A stretch of DNA of 64,000 nt from assembly GCA_963701675.1 (NCBI GenBank), contig OY969623.1, positions 6,448,001 through 6,512,000 on the forward strand, written 5' to 3'. The notes below the pieces were generated by a model. That model searched no databases. It saw only the letters and a list, made by a program, of their open reading frames with translations, and had not been told where the DNA came from. The DNA is from G963701675 sp963701675. GTDB lineage: Bacteria; Planctomycetota; Planctomycetia; Gemmatales; Gemmataceae. The translations under genes and the position numbers were made by a program. Below are positions 33,805 through 42,686 of this stretch, piece after piece; the first letter of the stretch is position 1; every line of letters starts with the position of its first letter.

Positions 33805-35419
33805 CCTCTTTGCCGCTACCGATGCGCTCCAAGAAGTTCCTTGGGTGGCAGTCATTGCGGTCGCCGCCGCACTGTTGTTCCTCAGTTTCTTCCTTCTGTT
33901 GGTGCAGCGATACAAGCGCTGTCCCAGCAACCGGATCATGGTCATCTATGGAAAAGTAGGCGGCGGACAGGCTGCCAAATGTATCCAGGGCGGCGCTGCG
34001 TTCGTTTGGCCGTTGATCCAAGACCATGCATTCTTGAGTCTTGAACCCATTCAGATTGAGATACCGCTAAAGGGGGCGCTGTCGGCAGAAAACATTCGGG
34101 TAAGCGTGCCCAGTGTTTTCACCGTGGCCATCGGCACCGATGCCGAGACGATGCAAAATGCGGCCATCCGCATGTTAGGTAGCGATACCGAGGAGACAAA
34201 ACAGCGGGCGGCGGAGATCATCTTCGGCCAACTCCGCCAGGTGATCGCCTCCATGCATATCGAGGAGATCAACAAAGACCGCGATAAGTTCTTACATAGC
34301 ATTCAGACTTCATTGGAGCCGGAGCTAAAAAAGATCGGCTTGGTGTTGCTCAACGTCAACATTACCGACATCACCGACGAGTCCGGCTACATCGAAGCCA
34401 TTGGCCGCAAAGCGGCGTCTACCGCCGTCCAGCAGGCGCGGGTTGATGTCGCCGAGCAAGAAAAGAAAGGGCAGGTCGGCGTCGCCGAGGCTGAACGCGA
34501 GAAAGTGATTCAGGTTGCCAACGCAACCAAGCTACGCGAGATCGGCACGCGCGAGGCCTCCCGCGAGCAAATGGTGCGCGTCGCGCAACTGGAAAAGGAA
34601 CAGCAAGTCGGCGAGCAGGCGGCAGCTTTCGAACGCGAGGCCCAGGTCAAGGACGCCGAGCGCACCATGCGTATCGCGACGGCCGATGCCAACGCCAAGG
34701 CGATCGCGGGTGAGGCGCAAGCACAGGCAGCGGTCGCCGCGGCCAATGCCACACTGCAGGTCAAGCAAGCCGAGGCGTTCCAACTCGGCGAAACACGCAA
34801 GCGCGAAGCCGAAGCCGCCGTACAGGAAGCTCAACACCGCGCTCAAGCCAAAGCCGCCCTTGCTCACGCCGAGCGGATCGAAGCCGAACGCCGTGCCGAG
34901 CTGGAAGCGCCGGCGAAGGCCGAGAAGGCCAAGATTATTGTCGACGCCGAGGCGGAAGCGGAAAAGCGCCGCATCGAAGCGGAAGGCGAGGCCGCCGCGA
35001 TATTCGCCAAGCTGGAAGCCGAGGCTCGCGGTCAGTACGAAATCCTCGCCAAAAAAGGCGACGGTTTGAAGCAGATCATTCAAGCCTGCGGCGGCGCGCC
35101 CCAGGCCTTTCAACTTCTCATGTTGGAACACCTCGACACGTTGGCGCAAACGGCAGCGCAAGCCATCGCTAATATCAAGTTCGACAAGGTCGTCGTGTGG
35201 GAAGGCGGCAATGGCGCCGGCAACGGCAGCAACACCGCACAATTCCTGCAAAGCATGGCACGCACGTTGCCGCCCATGATGCAAATCATGAAAGACATCG
35301 GCGGTGTGGAACTGCCCGATTACCTCGTGCGTCTGGGCACCGAAGGGCACGACGGTGGCAAAACGGCCCACGCCGAGAACGCCAAGTCACCGGACAAGCC
35401 GACACCCGCGAAAGGGTAA
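33797..35419 (+). CDS. Flotillin-like SPFH protein
   Basis: The protein has 540 residues from the ATG at 33797. One membrane helix (~15-38) is followed by the SPFH/band-7 domain (~45-220: RYKRCPSNRIMVIYGKVGGG, AENIRVSVPSVFTVAIGTDA). A long Ala/Glu/Lys-rich coiled coil (~225-430) holds repeated EA pairs, and a C-terminal oligomerisation region follows (ACGGAPQAFQLLMLEHLDTL), ending in a hydrophilic tail. Flotillins scaffold membrane microdomains with NfeD partners. The coiled coil explains the repetitive GC-rich DNA and the long shadow reading frames here. Confidence 0.92.
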   Translation: MFSLFAATDALQEVPWVAVIAVAAALLFLSFFLLLVQRYKRCPSNRIMVIYGKVGGGQAAKCIQGGAAFVWPLIQDHAFLSLEPIQIEIPLKGALSAENIRVSVPSVFTVAIGTDAETMQNAAIRMLGSDTEETKQRAAEIIFGQLRQVIASMHIEEINKDRDKFLHSIQTSLEPELKKIGLVLLNVNITDITDESGYIEAIGRKAASTAVQQARVDVAEQEKKGQVGVAEAEREKVIQVANATKLREIGTREASREQMVRVAQLEKEQQVGEQAAAFEREAQVKDAERTMRIATADANAKAIAGEAQAQAAVAAANATLQVKQAEAFQLGETRKREAEAAVQEAQHRAQAKAALAHAERIEAERRAELEAPAKAEKAKIIVDAEAEAEKRRIEAEGEAAAIFAKLEAEARGQYEILAKKGDGLKQIIQACGGAPQAFQLLMLEHLDTLAQTAAQAIANIKFDKVVVWEGGNGAGNGSNTAQFLQSMARTLPPMMQIMKDIGGVELPDYLVRLGTEGHDGGKTAHAENAKSPDKPTPAKG

Positions 35420-35512
35420 CCTGCGTGGGCTAGTCGGCTTCATCCCGAAGCCAACCTTTGTTATCATCCGGCGTCCGCGTGGTCGCTCGAAACTCGCAAT
35501 GGAGTGCGATCC

Positions 35513-37367
35513 TTGACCGCCATACTGGGCATATCCGCCTTCTACCATGACAGTGCTGCGGCATTGGTGGTCGACGGCGACATTTTCGCCGCCGCTCAGG
35601 AAGAGCGGTTCACGCGCATCAAACACGACTCCGCATTTCCCAAATGCGCCATTCGCTATTGCCTCCGGGAAGGCGGGCTATCCCCGCGCGATCTGGATTA
35701 CATCGCCTTCTACGACAAGCCGCTGACCAAATTCGAACGGCTCCTGGAAACTTACCTGGCCTTTGCGCCCGCGGGTTTCGCAGCTTTCGGCTCGCCATGC
35801 CGGTGTGGTTGAAGGAAAAATTGTTCACACGGCGGACTATTCGCCGCGGCTTCGACGAGCCGATGACCGCGCCCTTGGTGTTCACCGATCACCACGAAAG
35901 TCATGCCGCCAGCGCGTTCTTTCCGAGCCCGTTCGATGAAGCCGCGATTCTTACGCTCGACGGCGTCGGCGAATGGAGCACAACGACATACGGTGAGGGC
36001 CGCGGCAATCGCATCTCGCTGACTCACCATCTCTCGTTTCCGCATTCGTTGGGTCTCTTGTATTCGGCGTTCACGTATTACTGCGGCTTCCGGGTGAACA
36101 GCGGTGAGTACAAACTGATGGGCCTCGCGCCCTATGGCCAACCGATTTATCAAGACGCGATTTACCGCCATCTCATCGATCTCAAGCCCGACGGCAGCTT
36201 CTGGCTCAACATGAAGTATTTCAACTATTGCCCGGGATTGACCATGACGAGCCGGTGCTTTCATCGGCTCTTCGGTGGTGCTCCGCGCGACCCGGAATCG
36301 CCCATTCTGCAACGGCACATGGACCTGGCTGCCAGCATTCAGGCCGTGACGGAAGAGATCATGTTGCGCCTCGCCCGCACCGTGCATCGGCAGACGGGCA
36401 TGAACAAGCTCGTGCTCGCCGGCGGCGTGGCGCTCAACTGCGTGGCGAATGGACGGTTGCTGCGCGAAGGGCCTTTCGAGTCGATTTGGATCCAGCCTGC
36501 CGCGGGAGATGCCGGCGGCGCGCTCGGGGCGGCCCTTTTCACCTGGCACCAACTTCTGAACAAGCCGCGCGGGCCGAGGTCGGACGATTCGCAAAAGGGC
36601 AGCCTCCTCGGTCCTGCATTCTCTGCCTACGAAGTCGAACAGTTCTTGCACGCCAATGAGGTCCCCCACGAGTGCTTTCAAGACGAGTCGGAACTCGTTG
36701 CTCACGCGGCCGATCTGCTGGCGGAAGGGAAAGTCGTCGGTTGGTGTCAAGGCCGGATGGAATTTGGCCCTCGAGCCCTCGGGCGCGGAGCATTCTCGGC
36801 GATCCGCGCTCGCCGAACATGCAGGCTCTCATGAACCTCAAGATCAAGTTTCGCGAGAGTTTTCGACCGTTTGCACCGTGCGTTCTGCGTGAGCATGCCG
36901 CCGACTGGTTCGATCTCAATCCGGAAAACGAAAGCCCGTACATGCTTCTGGTCGCGCAAGTCAAACCGAAGCATCACGTTCCCATCACCGTCGCGGATCA
37001 CCGCGTGATGGAACAGGACTCGGATTTGCGGAAACGAGTGAACGTCGTGCGCTCCGTGGTGCCGGCGATCACCCACGTCGATTACAGCGCCCGCCTACAG
37101 ACCGTGGACGAGGTACGAAACCCGCGCTTTCACCGCCTGCTCAGTGCATTTCATCAACGAACCGGCTGCCCGATTCTCGTGAACACGAGCTTCAACGTCC
37201 GCGGTGAACCCATCGTGTGCTCTCCGCGCGACGCATACCGATGTTTCCAGGCAACGAAAATCAATGCGTTGGTAATGGAAGATTGCGTAGTGCACAAGTC
37301 GGACTTGGAGCCAGAGAGTGCGCGCGCCGAACAAGCGGAGTATCTCGCTCAGTTTGCGTTGGATTAA
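35513..37367 (+). pseudogene. Carbamoyltransferase (NodU/CmcH/TobZ family), two frameshifts
   Basis: Start TTG at 35513, with GGAG 8 bases upstream. Three frames join to one ~618-residue protein. The first gives ILGISAFYHDSAAALVVDGD (the N-terminal YrdC-like/kinase-type half); a one-base loss in the T run at ~35776 leads to the second (FRLAMPVWLKEKLF, then TLDGVGEWSTTTYGEG, LAGGVALNCVANGRLL). A one-base loss in the G run at ~36781 leads to the third (ARSILGDPRSPNMQALMNLK, then NTSFNVRGEPIVCSP). Family members carbamoylate hydroxyls of natural products or sugars using carbamoyl phosphate. The SxtJ- and DUF5989-like genes follow. Apart from the two indels the protein looks complete. Confidence 0.8.
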
Positions 37368-37382
37368 AGGGAAGGTGACGAC

Positions 37383-37795
37383 ATGAATTGGTCACAGGCG
37401 ACGCGCCAGCCGACGACACGCGAGGTGAGGCAGTTCGCGGTGCTCTGTAGCGTTTGTTTCGGCGGACTGGCAGCATGGCAGTTTGCCGATGGCGGACGCT
37501 TCATCGGGTTTATGTGCGTCATTATTGCGCTGGCCGTTGCGCCCGTGGGAGTTTGGAAGCCATCAATGCTTCGGCCGGTGTACATGGGCTGGATGGTGCT
37601 GGTCTTTCCAATTGCTTGGTCGGTTTCGAATCTCATTCTTGCGGCCGTTTATCTCGGCATGGTTGTGCCGATCGGCGTTGCGTTTCGATTCGCGCGCGGG
37701 ATGTTCTTGGACTTCGGCACGATCCTGATCGTGTCTCCTATTGGAAGTTGAAGCCCTCGCCGGGTGACGCAAGCACCTACTTTCGCCAATTTTGA
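37383..37795 (+). pseudogene. SxtJ-like membrane protein, frameshifted near the C-terminus
   Basis: The first frame (37383-37751) gives two to three hydrophobic segments (FAVLCSVCFGGLAAWQF, IGFMCVIIALAVAPVGVW, YMGWMVLVFPIAWSVSNLIL). After ~37700 the expected C-terminus is in another frame: LRHDPDRVSYWKLKPSPGDA, then STYFRQF and stop at 37795. The typical SxtJ ending with SYW and YFRQF therefore requires a one-base correction in the GCGCGCGGG stretch at 37691-37700. SxtJ is a small protein first noted in saxitoxin clusters; its role is unknown, but it travels with the carbamoyltransferase upstream. Confidence 0.7.
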
Positions 37796-37807
37796 AAGGG
37801 CTGGTGA

Positions 37808-37999
37808 ATGAACACGGAACCATTCGAACAGCAGGCGGGCCACATGACGGAACGCTCACTACCTGTCGAACTTTGGAGTTTTGTTTCGCACACCAAGAAA
37901 TGGTGGTTGTTGCCGATTCTTGTCGTCTTGTTATTGTTTGCCGCGTTGCTGTTCCTCAGCCTCACACCGGCGGCGCCGTTCATCTACACTTTGTTCTGA
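37808..37999 (+). CDS. DUF5989 single-pass membrane protein
   Basis: A 63-residue protein; the family core starts at ~residue 18: ELWSFVSHTKKWWLLPILVV, then LLLFAALLFLSLTPAAPFIY with the usual TLF end. It is the third member of the carbamoyltransferase-SxtJ-DUF5989 trio. A start at 37844 would give a 51-residue form closer to the family's usual length; the ATG at 37808 has AAAGGG upstream. One membrane helix; function unknown. Confidence 0.8.
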   Translation: MNTEPFEQQAGHMTERSLPVELWSFVSHTKKWWLLPILVVLLLFAALLFLSLTPAAPFIYTLF

Positions 38000-38011
38000 G
38001 ATTCCCAGTGC

Positions 38012-38758
38012 TTACTGTTTGGCGGCGATCGTTTGCGCCAACGGACGGACCACGGCCGGGATGATGTGGTTGTCCACCAGTTCCTGGCAGATCTTGCGCT
38101 GATGGTGGTATGACTCGACGAAAGACTTGTGGGGTTGTCGGCCCCAGTATTGGCGGACGGTGAAATAGACGCTAATCGGCGCTTCGGGGAAGTTCCCGGT
38201 TCGAATTTGGTACGCGTTCGTGCGTGTCTCGATGCTGAGCCGGCACTGGAGCCGGCACGCCTCATCGAGAGCGAGCATGAGTGATGGCTCGTAGTTGATC
38301 ACGCGGCTGCCGGGCATTTGCAACAGACTTTCGAGCGTCGTGTTGAGCCCGAGCGCCTCCGCTACCACTTCGTCGTGATTGCCGGTGAAGCTGAAATCGA
38401 AAGCGAAGAGCACGTCCATGGCTTCGCAGTCGAGGGAACTAAAATCCAGGTGGTACGGGGCCAATTCCAGGACCCGCTCGTGTTGGGCGTCGGCGTCTTC
38501 GACTTCCGGTGGATTGACAAAACCGGTGCACAGGCGGTGATGTTCCAATGTGACCCAGCGGTAGCTGCCTTTTTCGCGATCCTCTTCGAGCACGAACTCG
38601 CCGCTTTCCCGGCGCTCGAAGTCGGTCATTTGCGGAAAGTGCTTTTGCAGACTGTCGAAGAAATGCAAAACGGTTTCCCGCCCGGACGGAAGCTCCATCT
38701 TGGTATTCAGGTAGACATACACCCCGAAGTCGTCACAGAGCGAGTTGTATGAATTCAT
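38012..38758 (-). CDS. Conserved planctomycete protein of unknown function, 248 aa
   Basis: The start is the ATG at 38758 with GAGG 9 bases upstream; an ORF start at 38947 is rejected. It is a soluble alpha/beta protein without a signal peptide. Recognisable blocks: SLCDDFGVYVYLNTKMELPS, ETVLHFFDSLQKHFPQMTDF, HHRLCTGFVNPP, LDFSSLDCEAMDVLFAFDFS, CRLQCRLSIETRTNAYQIRT, ISVYFTVRQYWG. It is probably downstream of, and in one direction with, the 661-aa gene at 38907. No function can be assigned. Confidence 0.65.
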   Translation of the reverse strand: MNSYNSLCDDFGVYVYLNTKMELPSGRETVLHFFDSLQKHFPQMTDFERRESGEFVLEEDREKGSYRWVTLEHHRLCTGFVNPPEVEDADAQHERVLELAPYHLDFSSLDCEAMDVLFAFDFSFTGNHDEVVAEALGLNTTLESLLQMPGSRVINYEPSLMLALDEACRLQCRLSIETRTNAYQIRTGNFPEAPISVYFTVRQYWGRQPHKSFVESYHHQRKICQELVDNHIIPAVVRPLAQTIAAKQ

Positions 38759-38906
38759 CAGGTTTACCTCAGGCCATCGATCAACGGCCGTTGGGCGATC
38801 CGGCTGTCCCGTCACCCCATTGTTTGAGTTTTTAATGCCAATTGCAAGCCCTGCCGGGACTTTTCTCAAAGTCGATGTGGATACCGAAGGCGGCACGTCG
38901 TGCTGT

Positions 38907-40892
38907 TCAATCGTACCCCATAACCGGACTGCGGATGTCGATGACATGTTCGCGCCAGTGCGCGTCGTGTCCTTCGCTGAATCGCACTGCGTGAAGTCCT
39001 GACGCCGGATATTCCACGCCGCCGCGACAGCGATAGCCAGCGGTTGGATCGAATCTTAGCTCCACTTTCTTCCGAAAACCGTCCCAGTGAATCACCAGTT
39101 CGCCGGGAAAATCGCCGGCAAGCACCAGGAGGCCAGTAGCAGCGGGACCGAAGGCGACGCGCTCTTTCAACTCCGTCCAATCAAACATGGACATGAACTC
39201 GCGCTGGGATCGCGTGGTCATCCGTAACAACACGAAATCGGTGGCCACACGGTAAGCGTCGGCGAGGGACACCTGACCAGGCCGGGCTGAAGTGGACGGC
39301 GGTGTCACCTGAACCCCGTCCATCGGCATTTGGTTGACGACAGCCTGGGCATGGGAATGCGTTTCTTTCGGGAGATCGAACTCCGGGAACTCGGCCAATT
39401 CAGCCAGCCGGCGGCGCGCGATGGACCGGCTGAATGATTCGTACGAGAGCAACGGTGTTCGGTCAGGTTCGCCGATGCGTTTGCACGTTCCCAACGGCCG
39501 ATCGAGAAAGATTGCGCTGCCCAGTTCCCGCAACTCATCCAGAACGGCCAGGTCGATGACACTCTGGCGTAACACCGCCGAGGTAGTTTCGCTCAAGTAA
39601 GAAGGTAGCGGATCATTCTCGAACAGGTGTTTCGTGCGTGTCGTCGTGTCCAGAATTTGTACGTCGGGAACGCGACGGTGCGGCGGTGGAAGGACGCGCG
39701 TGTTCTCACCGGCGGAAGTCGGCTCGTCGGGAACGGCCAGTCCTTCGTAGAGTCGCCGAAAGTACCATCCGTGCAGGAGCGCTCTGCGGCGAATGCGTTT
39801 TCGATCGCGGGCCGTCGTGTCGTCCTCATCCCGCGGCAAAAACAACAGAGGATTCTGCTCGATCAACTGAAGATACGCCTTGACTGCCTCATCAAGCAGC
39901 AGCGCATCCGGATAATTGGCACCGCGCTGGTGATAGGTCACGAGATCATACGCCGTCAGATGCCGGCCGAGTTGTCGGAGAATGTAGCTCAGGAAATCGA
40001 TATGCTGCGCCACGCTCCAACCGCCGCACGATTCGAGTGAGGCGACAAAATCGAGGGTTTTCGGAACAAAATCGGTGTAAGGCGTGAGACTGGCGTAATC
40101 GAACATATCGCGGAGCAGCCGCGGCAACGCCGGAAGGCTTTCGAGAGCAATCAGCTTTTCCACAAACATGGCCGCTAGATTTGCGACTTCCGATTGTGGA
40201 GTCGAGCGCAACGCGATTTCCAATAGCTTGATTCGTTCGACTCGCGAGAGGTCGACGGCCCATGCCTCTCGTATCAGCTCCGAGTATTCTCGAAACGGCG
40301 GTTGGGCGGAGCGCGTGATGCAAAAACAGTACGCCAACTGACCGAACGAGAACTCGGGCAAAGGCGCCTCGATCGAGGTCAGCGGCAACCGACTGGCCCC
40401 GACAACCGCATGAAAAAGATAACCGATCAATTCGTCGCGCAAGTCCTCGGCGTCTGTTAGAGACGGGAGGTGGATCGTGCCCACCAACTCACGCACCCAT
40501 TTTCGTGTTTCACGAGTCAGAAACGTGTTGTCAGTTGCTTCGTACCCTTCGGTCACCATCGAATCAATGGCGCGAGTAATATGAACGTTCTCATGGGCGG
40601 CATCGTACAACACCGCGATCAACGGCTCGGCGGCCCGCCCATCGGGGCCCGAGCGATAAACATGGCGCGACTCGAAGCGACCTATCAAGCGCGTGTGTGC
40701 CGGGTCGAGCAAGCGTCCGTGGAACAATTCCCATGGGATTTCCTCTGTGAACCAATCGGTCCATTCGATGTGGATGGAGGGGTCAACGAAGAAGTGCCCC
40801 GGACGAAGCACTTCGTCGATGACTTGCCGCACGGCCTGCCGTGTCAACGGTTGGCCCTGCGTGTTGCCGGTTCTGGCGCGAAACCTCACCAC
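38907..40892 (-). CDS. Hypothetical protein, 661 aa
   Basis: A large soluble protein with no signal peptide or membrane helix. Its start is uncertain: tandem GTG codons at 40892 and 40889, and no internal ATG before residue ~110. Helix-rich middle (ALRSTPQSEVANLAAMFVEK, AQHIDFLSYILRQLGRHLTA); the segment YDAAHENVHITRAIDSMV near residue 100 carries a His/Glu pair. Toward the C-terminus it becomes beta-rich (LLVLAGDFPGELVIHWDGFR, KKVELRFDPTAGYRCRG). I do not recognise a family. It is followed on the same strand by the 248-aa unknown gene after 148 bases. Confidence 0.6.
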   Translation of the reverse strand: MVRFRARTGNTQGQPLTRQAVRQVIDEVLRPGHFFVDPSIHIEWTDWFTEEIPWELFHGRLLDPAHTRLIGRFESRHVYRSGPDGRAAEPLIAVLYDAAHENVHITRAIDSMVTEGYEATDNTFLTRETRKWVRELVGTIHLPSLTDAEDLRDELIGYLFHAVVGASRLPLTSIEAPLPEFSFGQLAYCFCITRSAQPPFREYSELIREAWAVDLSRVERIKLLEIALRSTPQSEVANLAAMFVEKLIALESLPALPRLLRDMFDYASLTPYTDFVPKTLDFVASLESCGGWSVAQHIDFLSYILRQLGRHLTAYDLVTYHQRGANYPDALLLDEAVKAYLQLIEQNPLLFLPRDEDDTTARDRKRIRRRALLHGWYFRRLYEGLAVPDEPTSAGENTRVLPPPHRRVPDVQILDTTTRTKHLFENDPLPSYLSETTSAVLRQSVIDLAVLDELRELGSAIFLDRPLGTCKRIGEPDRTPLLSYESFSRSIARRRLAELAEFPEFDLPKETHSHAQAVVNQMPMDGVQVTPPSTSARPGQVSLADAYRVATDFVLLRMTTRSQREFMSMFDWTELKERVAFGPAATGLLVLAGDFPGELVIHWDGFRKKVELRFDPTAGYRCRGGVEYPASGLHAVRFSEGHDAHWREHVIDIRSPVMGYD

Positions 40893-41075
40893 GGCGCGTC
40901 ACTCGTAATTAAACCGTCCGCCCCGGGGCGTATGGATAATTGAGGGATTTATATCGGTCGTGTCAATTGAACATCATGTATGCACGCTACGTCGTTGGAT
41001 CACAGTGCATCGACGCTGGCATTTTGCCGATTTCTAGTTGTAACACGGAATCCGGTTATGCAGAGGATCGATGCG

Positions 41076-41627
41076 ATGAAAACCTGGGCAGTTTTGGCAA
41101 GCGCGGTGTTGGCGAGCACGGCTTTCGGACAATCCCCGTCGCCGGAAACATTACCCGCCATGCCGCCGCCGGCCATGCCGTGTGAAGAATGTGCTCCGGC
41201 ATGTTCACCCTGTTGGACATTCTCGATTCCGAGAAGGCCAATCCGGACCTGGCTGGCGTGCTGCGACAGCGTGCAAAAATGCCGCGAGTTCCTGTCGTAC
41301 AAATCGACAAGTTGCGGCAGTTGCTGCCCCACGCCGGACCCATCGATCCATCCGCCACTGTACACTTACTTCTGGCCGTTGCACTGCGCCGACGGCAACC
41401 GCGGCGGGTGCGGCAGCCTAAACGGTATGTGGAACACCAACGTGCATATGACGGAAGAGGGCTTTGCGTCCGCCGGCGTCCCCGTCAGCACCACGCAATA
41501 CTCACACAACGGGCACGCGCCCAAGAACGAGCCCTGGTTCAGGTCGATGACGGCTCGGTTCCGAAGCGAGAAGGCGACGGCATCCAATTCCGGCATCGTT
41601 CCGGTGAGCGGACAAGCGCCTCGTTAA
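41076..41627 (+). CDS. Small secreted Cys-rich protein
   Basis: The protein has 183 residues from the ATG at 41076; upstream in-frame starts are rejected because the signal peptide begins at KTWAVLASAVLASTAFGQ. The mature part is Pro- and Cys-rich: MPCEECAPACSPCW, LACCDSVQKCREF, KSTSCGSCCPTPDPSIHPPL, then YTYFWPLHCAD and a Ser/Gly tail. About a dozen Cys suggest disulfides or metal binding outside the cell. An overlapping +2 frame (from 41189) also lacks stops, but its Arg-rich end argues against it. Function unknown; the stop overlaps the convergent ThuA gene by 4 bases. Confidence 0.6.
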   Translation: MKTWAVLASAVLASTAFGQSPSPETLPAMPPPAMPCEECAPACSPCWTFSIPRRPIRTWLACCDSVQKCREFLSYKSTSCGSCCPTPDPSIHPPLYTYFWPLHCADGNRGGCGSLNGMWNTNVHMTEEGFASAGVPVSTTQYSHNGHAPKNEPWFRSMTARFRSEKATASNSGIVPVSGQAPR

Positions 41628-42625
41628 TCGTGTCGGATTGCTAGATCCGACGGCTTGACGCCTTTCTTGAATCCGCCGAATTTGAACGGAGACGGCCGAA
41701 ACTCACCGACGATATCCACCTTGGCTCGCGCCGGTATCTGGCTTTCCATCGCCAGAGCCCAGTAGCAAGCGTTGACCAGCAACCGTCTCAATCCTTCACT
41801 TTCCAAGTCTTGTGACGCGCCAATGGTGGACGTGAACACGCGCGCTTTCTTCCCCGATGCGGTTTGAAAAGTCTTCGTCCAGGCGATAGGCATCATGGGA
41901 TCGTTTTGCTTGCCGGCCGCGGGTTTATCCGTCGCTTGCATTCCCTCCACAACCTGCCCCAGGACCAGCGGTTGGCTAACCCCCGGCAGCGGCAGCCGGA
42001 CACCGTAAACGTCGGTCGGTCCCCAGATGTCGCCGTCCTCGATGCCGCGAAGGATTGGGTGGGACTCCTGGCCTTTCACCCGCAAGCCACGGGTGCTTTG
42101 TTTGCCGTGTTGTCCGTGATGGCTGATCCATTTCTCGCCGAGCACCTGCCGACCGAAACCACCTTCCCATTCGTTGCTGTTGTCGGAGTAGCGTGCATAT
42201 TTCTTGTCGGGCTTGATGTTGAACGCATGGGTGGATGTTCGAATGCCAATGATCGGCTTGCCCGACTCCACGTAGTCGACGATGTGTTTCATTTGCTCGT
42301 CCGGCAGATCGCGGTAACGAGTGAAGATAATCATGAGGTCGGCAGACTTGAGTACGTCCAGCCCGGGAATGTTGTCGTTGATGTTCGGATTGATTGTGCC
42401 GTCCTTCGGGTCGATCGCGAACAAGACGGTGCACTTGAAGCCGTGATGTTTGGCGAGAATCTTCGCCAACTGCGGAAGCGCCTCTTCCGATCGGTATTCC
42501 TCGTCGCCGCTGATGAGGACGATGTGTTTACCCTTTCCAGGTCCCTCGCTACCGTCAACGACAAGCCACGGGTCGGCGGCGAGGAAAGACAAAAGGATGA
42601 AGGATGAAGGATGAAGGATGAACAT
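41624..42625 (-). CDS. Secreted ThuA domain protein; signal peptide encoded by a heptamer repeat
   Basis: The protein has 333 residues from the ATG at 42625, supported by AGGAGA 7 bases upstream. The ThuA (class-I glutamine-amidotransferase-like) fold: HIVLISGDEEYRSEEALPQL, LKSADLMIIFTRYRDLPDEQ, YVESGKPIIGIRTSTHAFNI, SHHGQHGKQSTRG, HPILRGIEDGDIWGPTDVYG, KARVFTSTIGASQDLESEG. In planctomycetes these are exported proteins linked to carbohydrate use; biochemistry is poorly known. The signal peptide MFILHPSSFILLSFLAA is mostly encoded by four copies of a TTCATCC heptamer (see repeat at 42594). Confidence 0.88.
   Translation of the reverse strand: MFILHPSSFILLSFLAADPWLVVDGSEGPGKGKHIVLISGDEEYRSEEALPQLAKILAKHHGFKCTVLFAIDPKDGTINPNINDNIPGLDVLKSADLMIIFTRYRDLPDEQMKHIVDYVESGKPIIGIRTSTHAFNIKPDKKYARYSDNSNEWEGGFGRQVLGEKWISHHGQHGKQSTRGLRVKGQESHPILRGIEDGDIWGPTDVYGVRLPLPGVSQPLVLGQVVEGMQATDKPAAGKQNDPMMPIAWTKTFQTASGKKARVFTSTIGASQDLESEGLRRLLVNACYWALAMESQIPARAKVDIVGEFRPSPFKFGGFKKGVKPSDLAIRHD
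42594..42621. repeat. AGGATGA (TCATCCT) heptamer array, four copies, inside ThuA CDS
   Basis: Four perfect tandem copies of AGGATGA on the plus strand. On the minus (coding) strand the array begins 4 bases after the A of the ATG at 42625. Three heptamers equal seven codons, so reading it gives FILHPSS and then FIL again. No inverted partner was seen within several hundred bases, unlike the other heptamer loci. Confidence 0.9.
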
Positions 42626-42686
42626 CAGTCGTCTCCTTTTCACGACCCGAGGGCCGTTCCGTGGCATTGTATGACGAGGCGCTGTT

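Noticed and set aside
35752..36750. 332-codon minus-strand frame opposite the carbamoyltransferase
   Set aside because: The sense strand encodes conserved carbamoyltransferase motifs across three frames; the antisense product is featureless.
41189..41644. Alternative frame overlapping the Cys-rich secreted protein
   Set aside because: Part of it (FTLLDILDSEKANPDL) looks protein-like, but it has no leader, ends in an Arg-rich stretch, and the other frame has a clean signal peptide. Kept as a caution that a frameshift could exist there.
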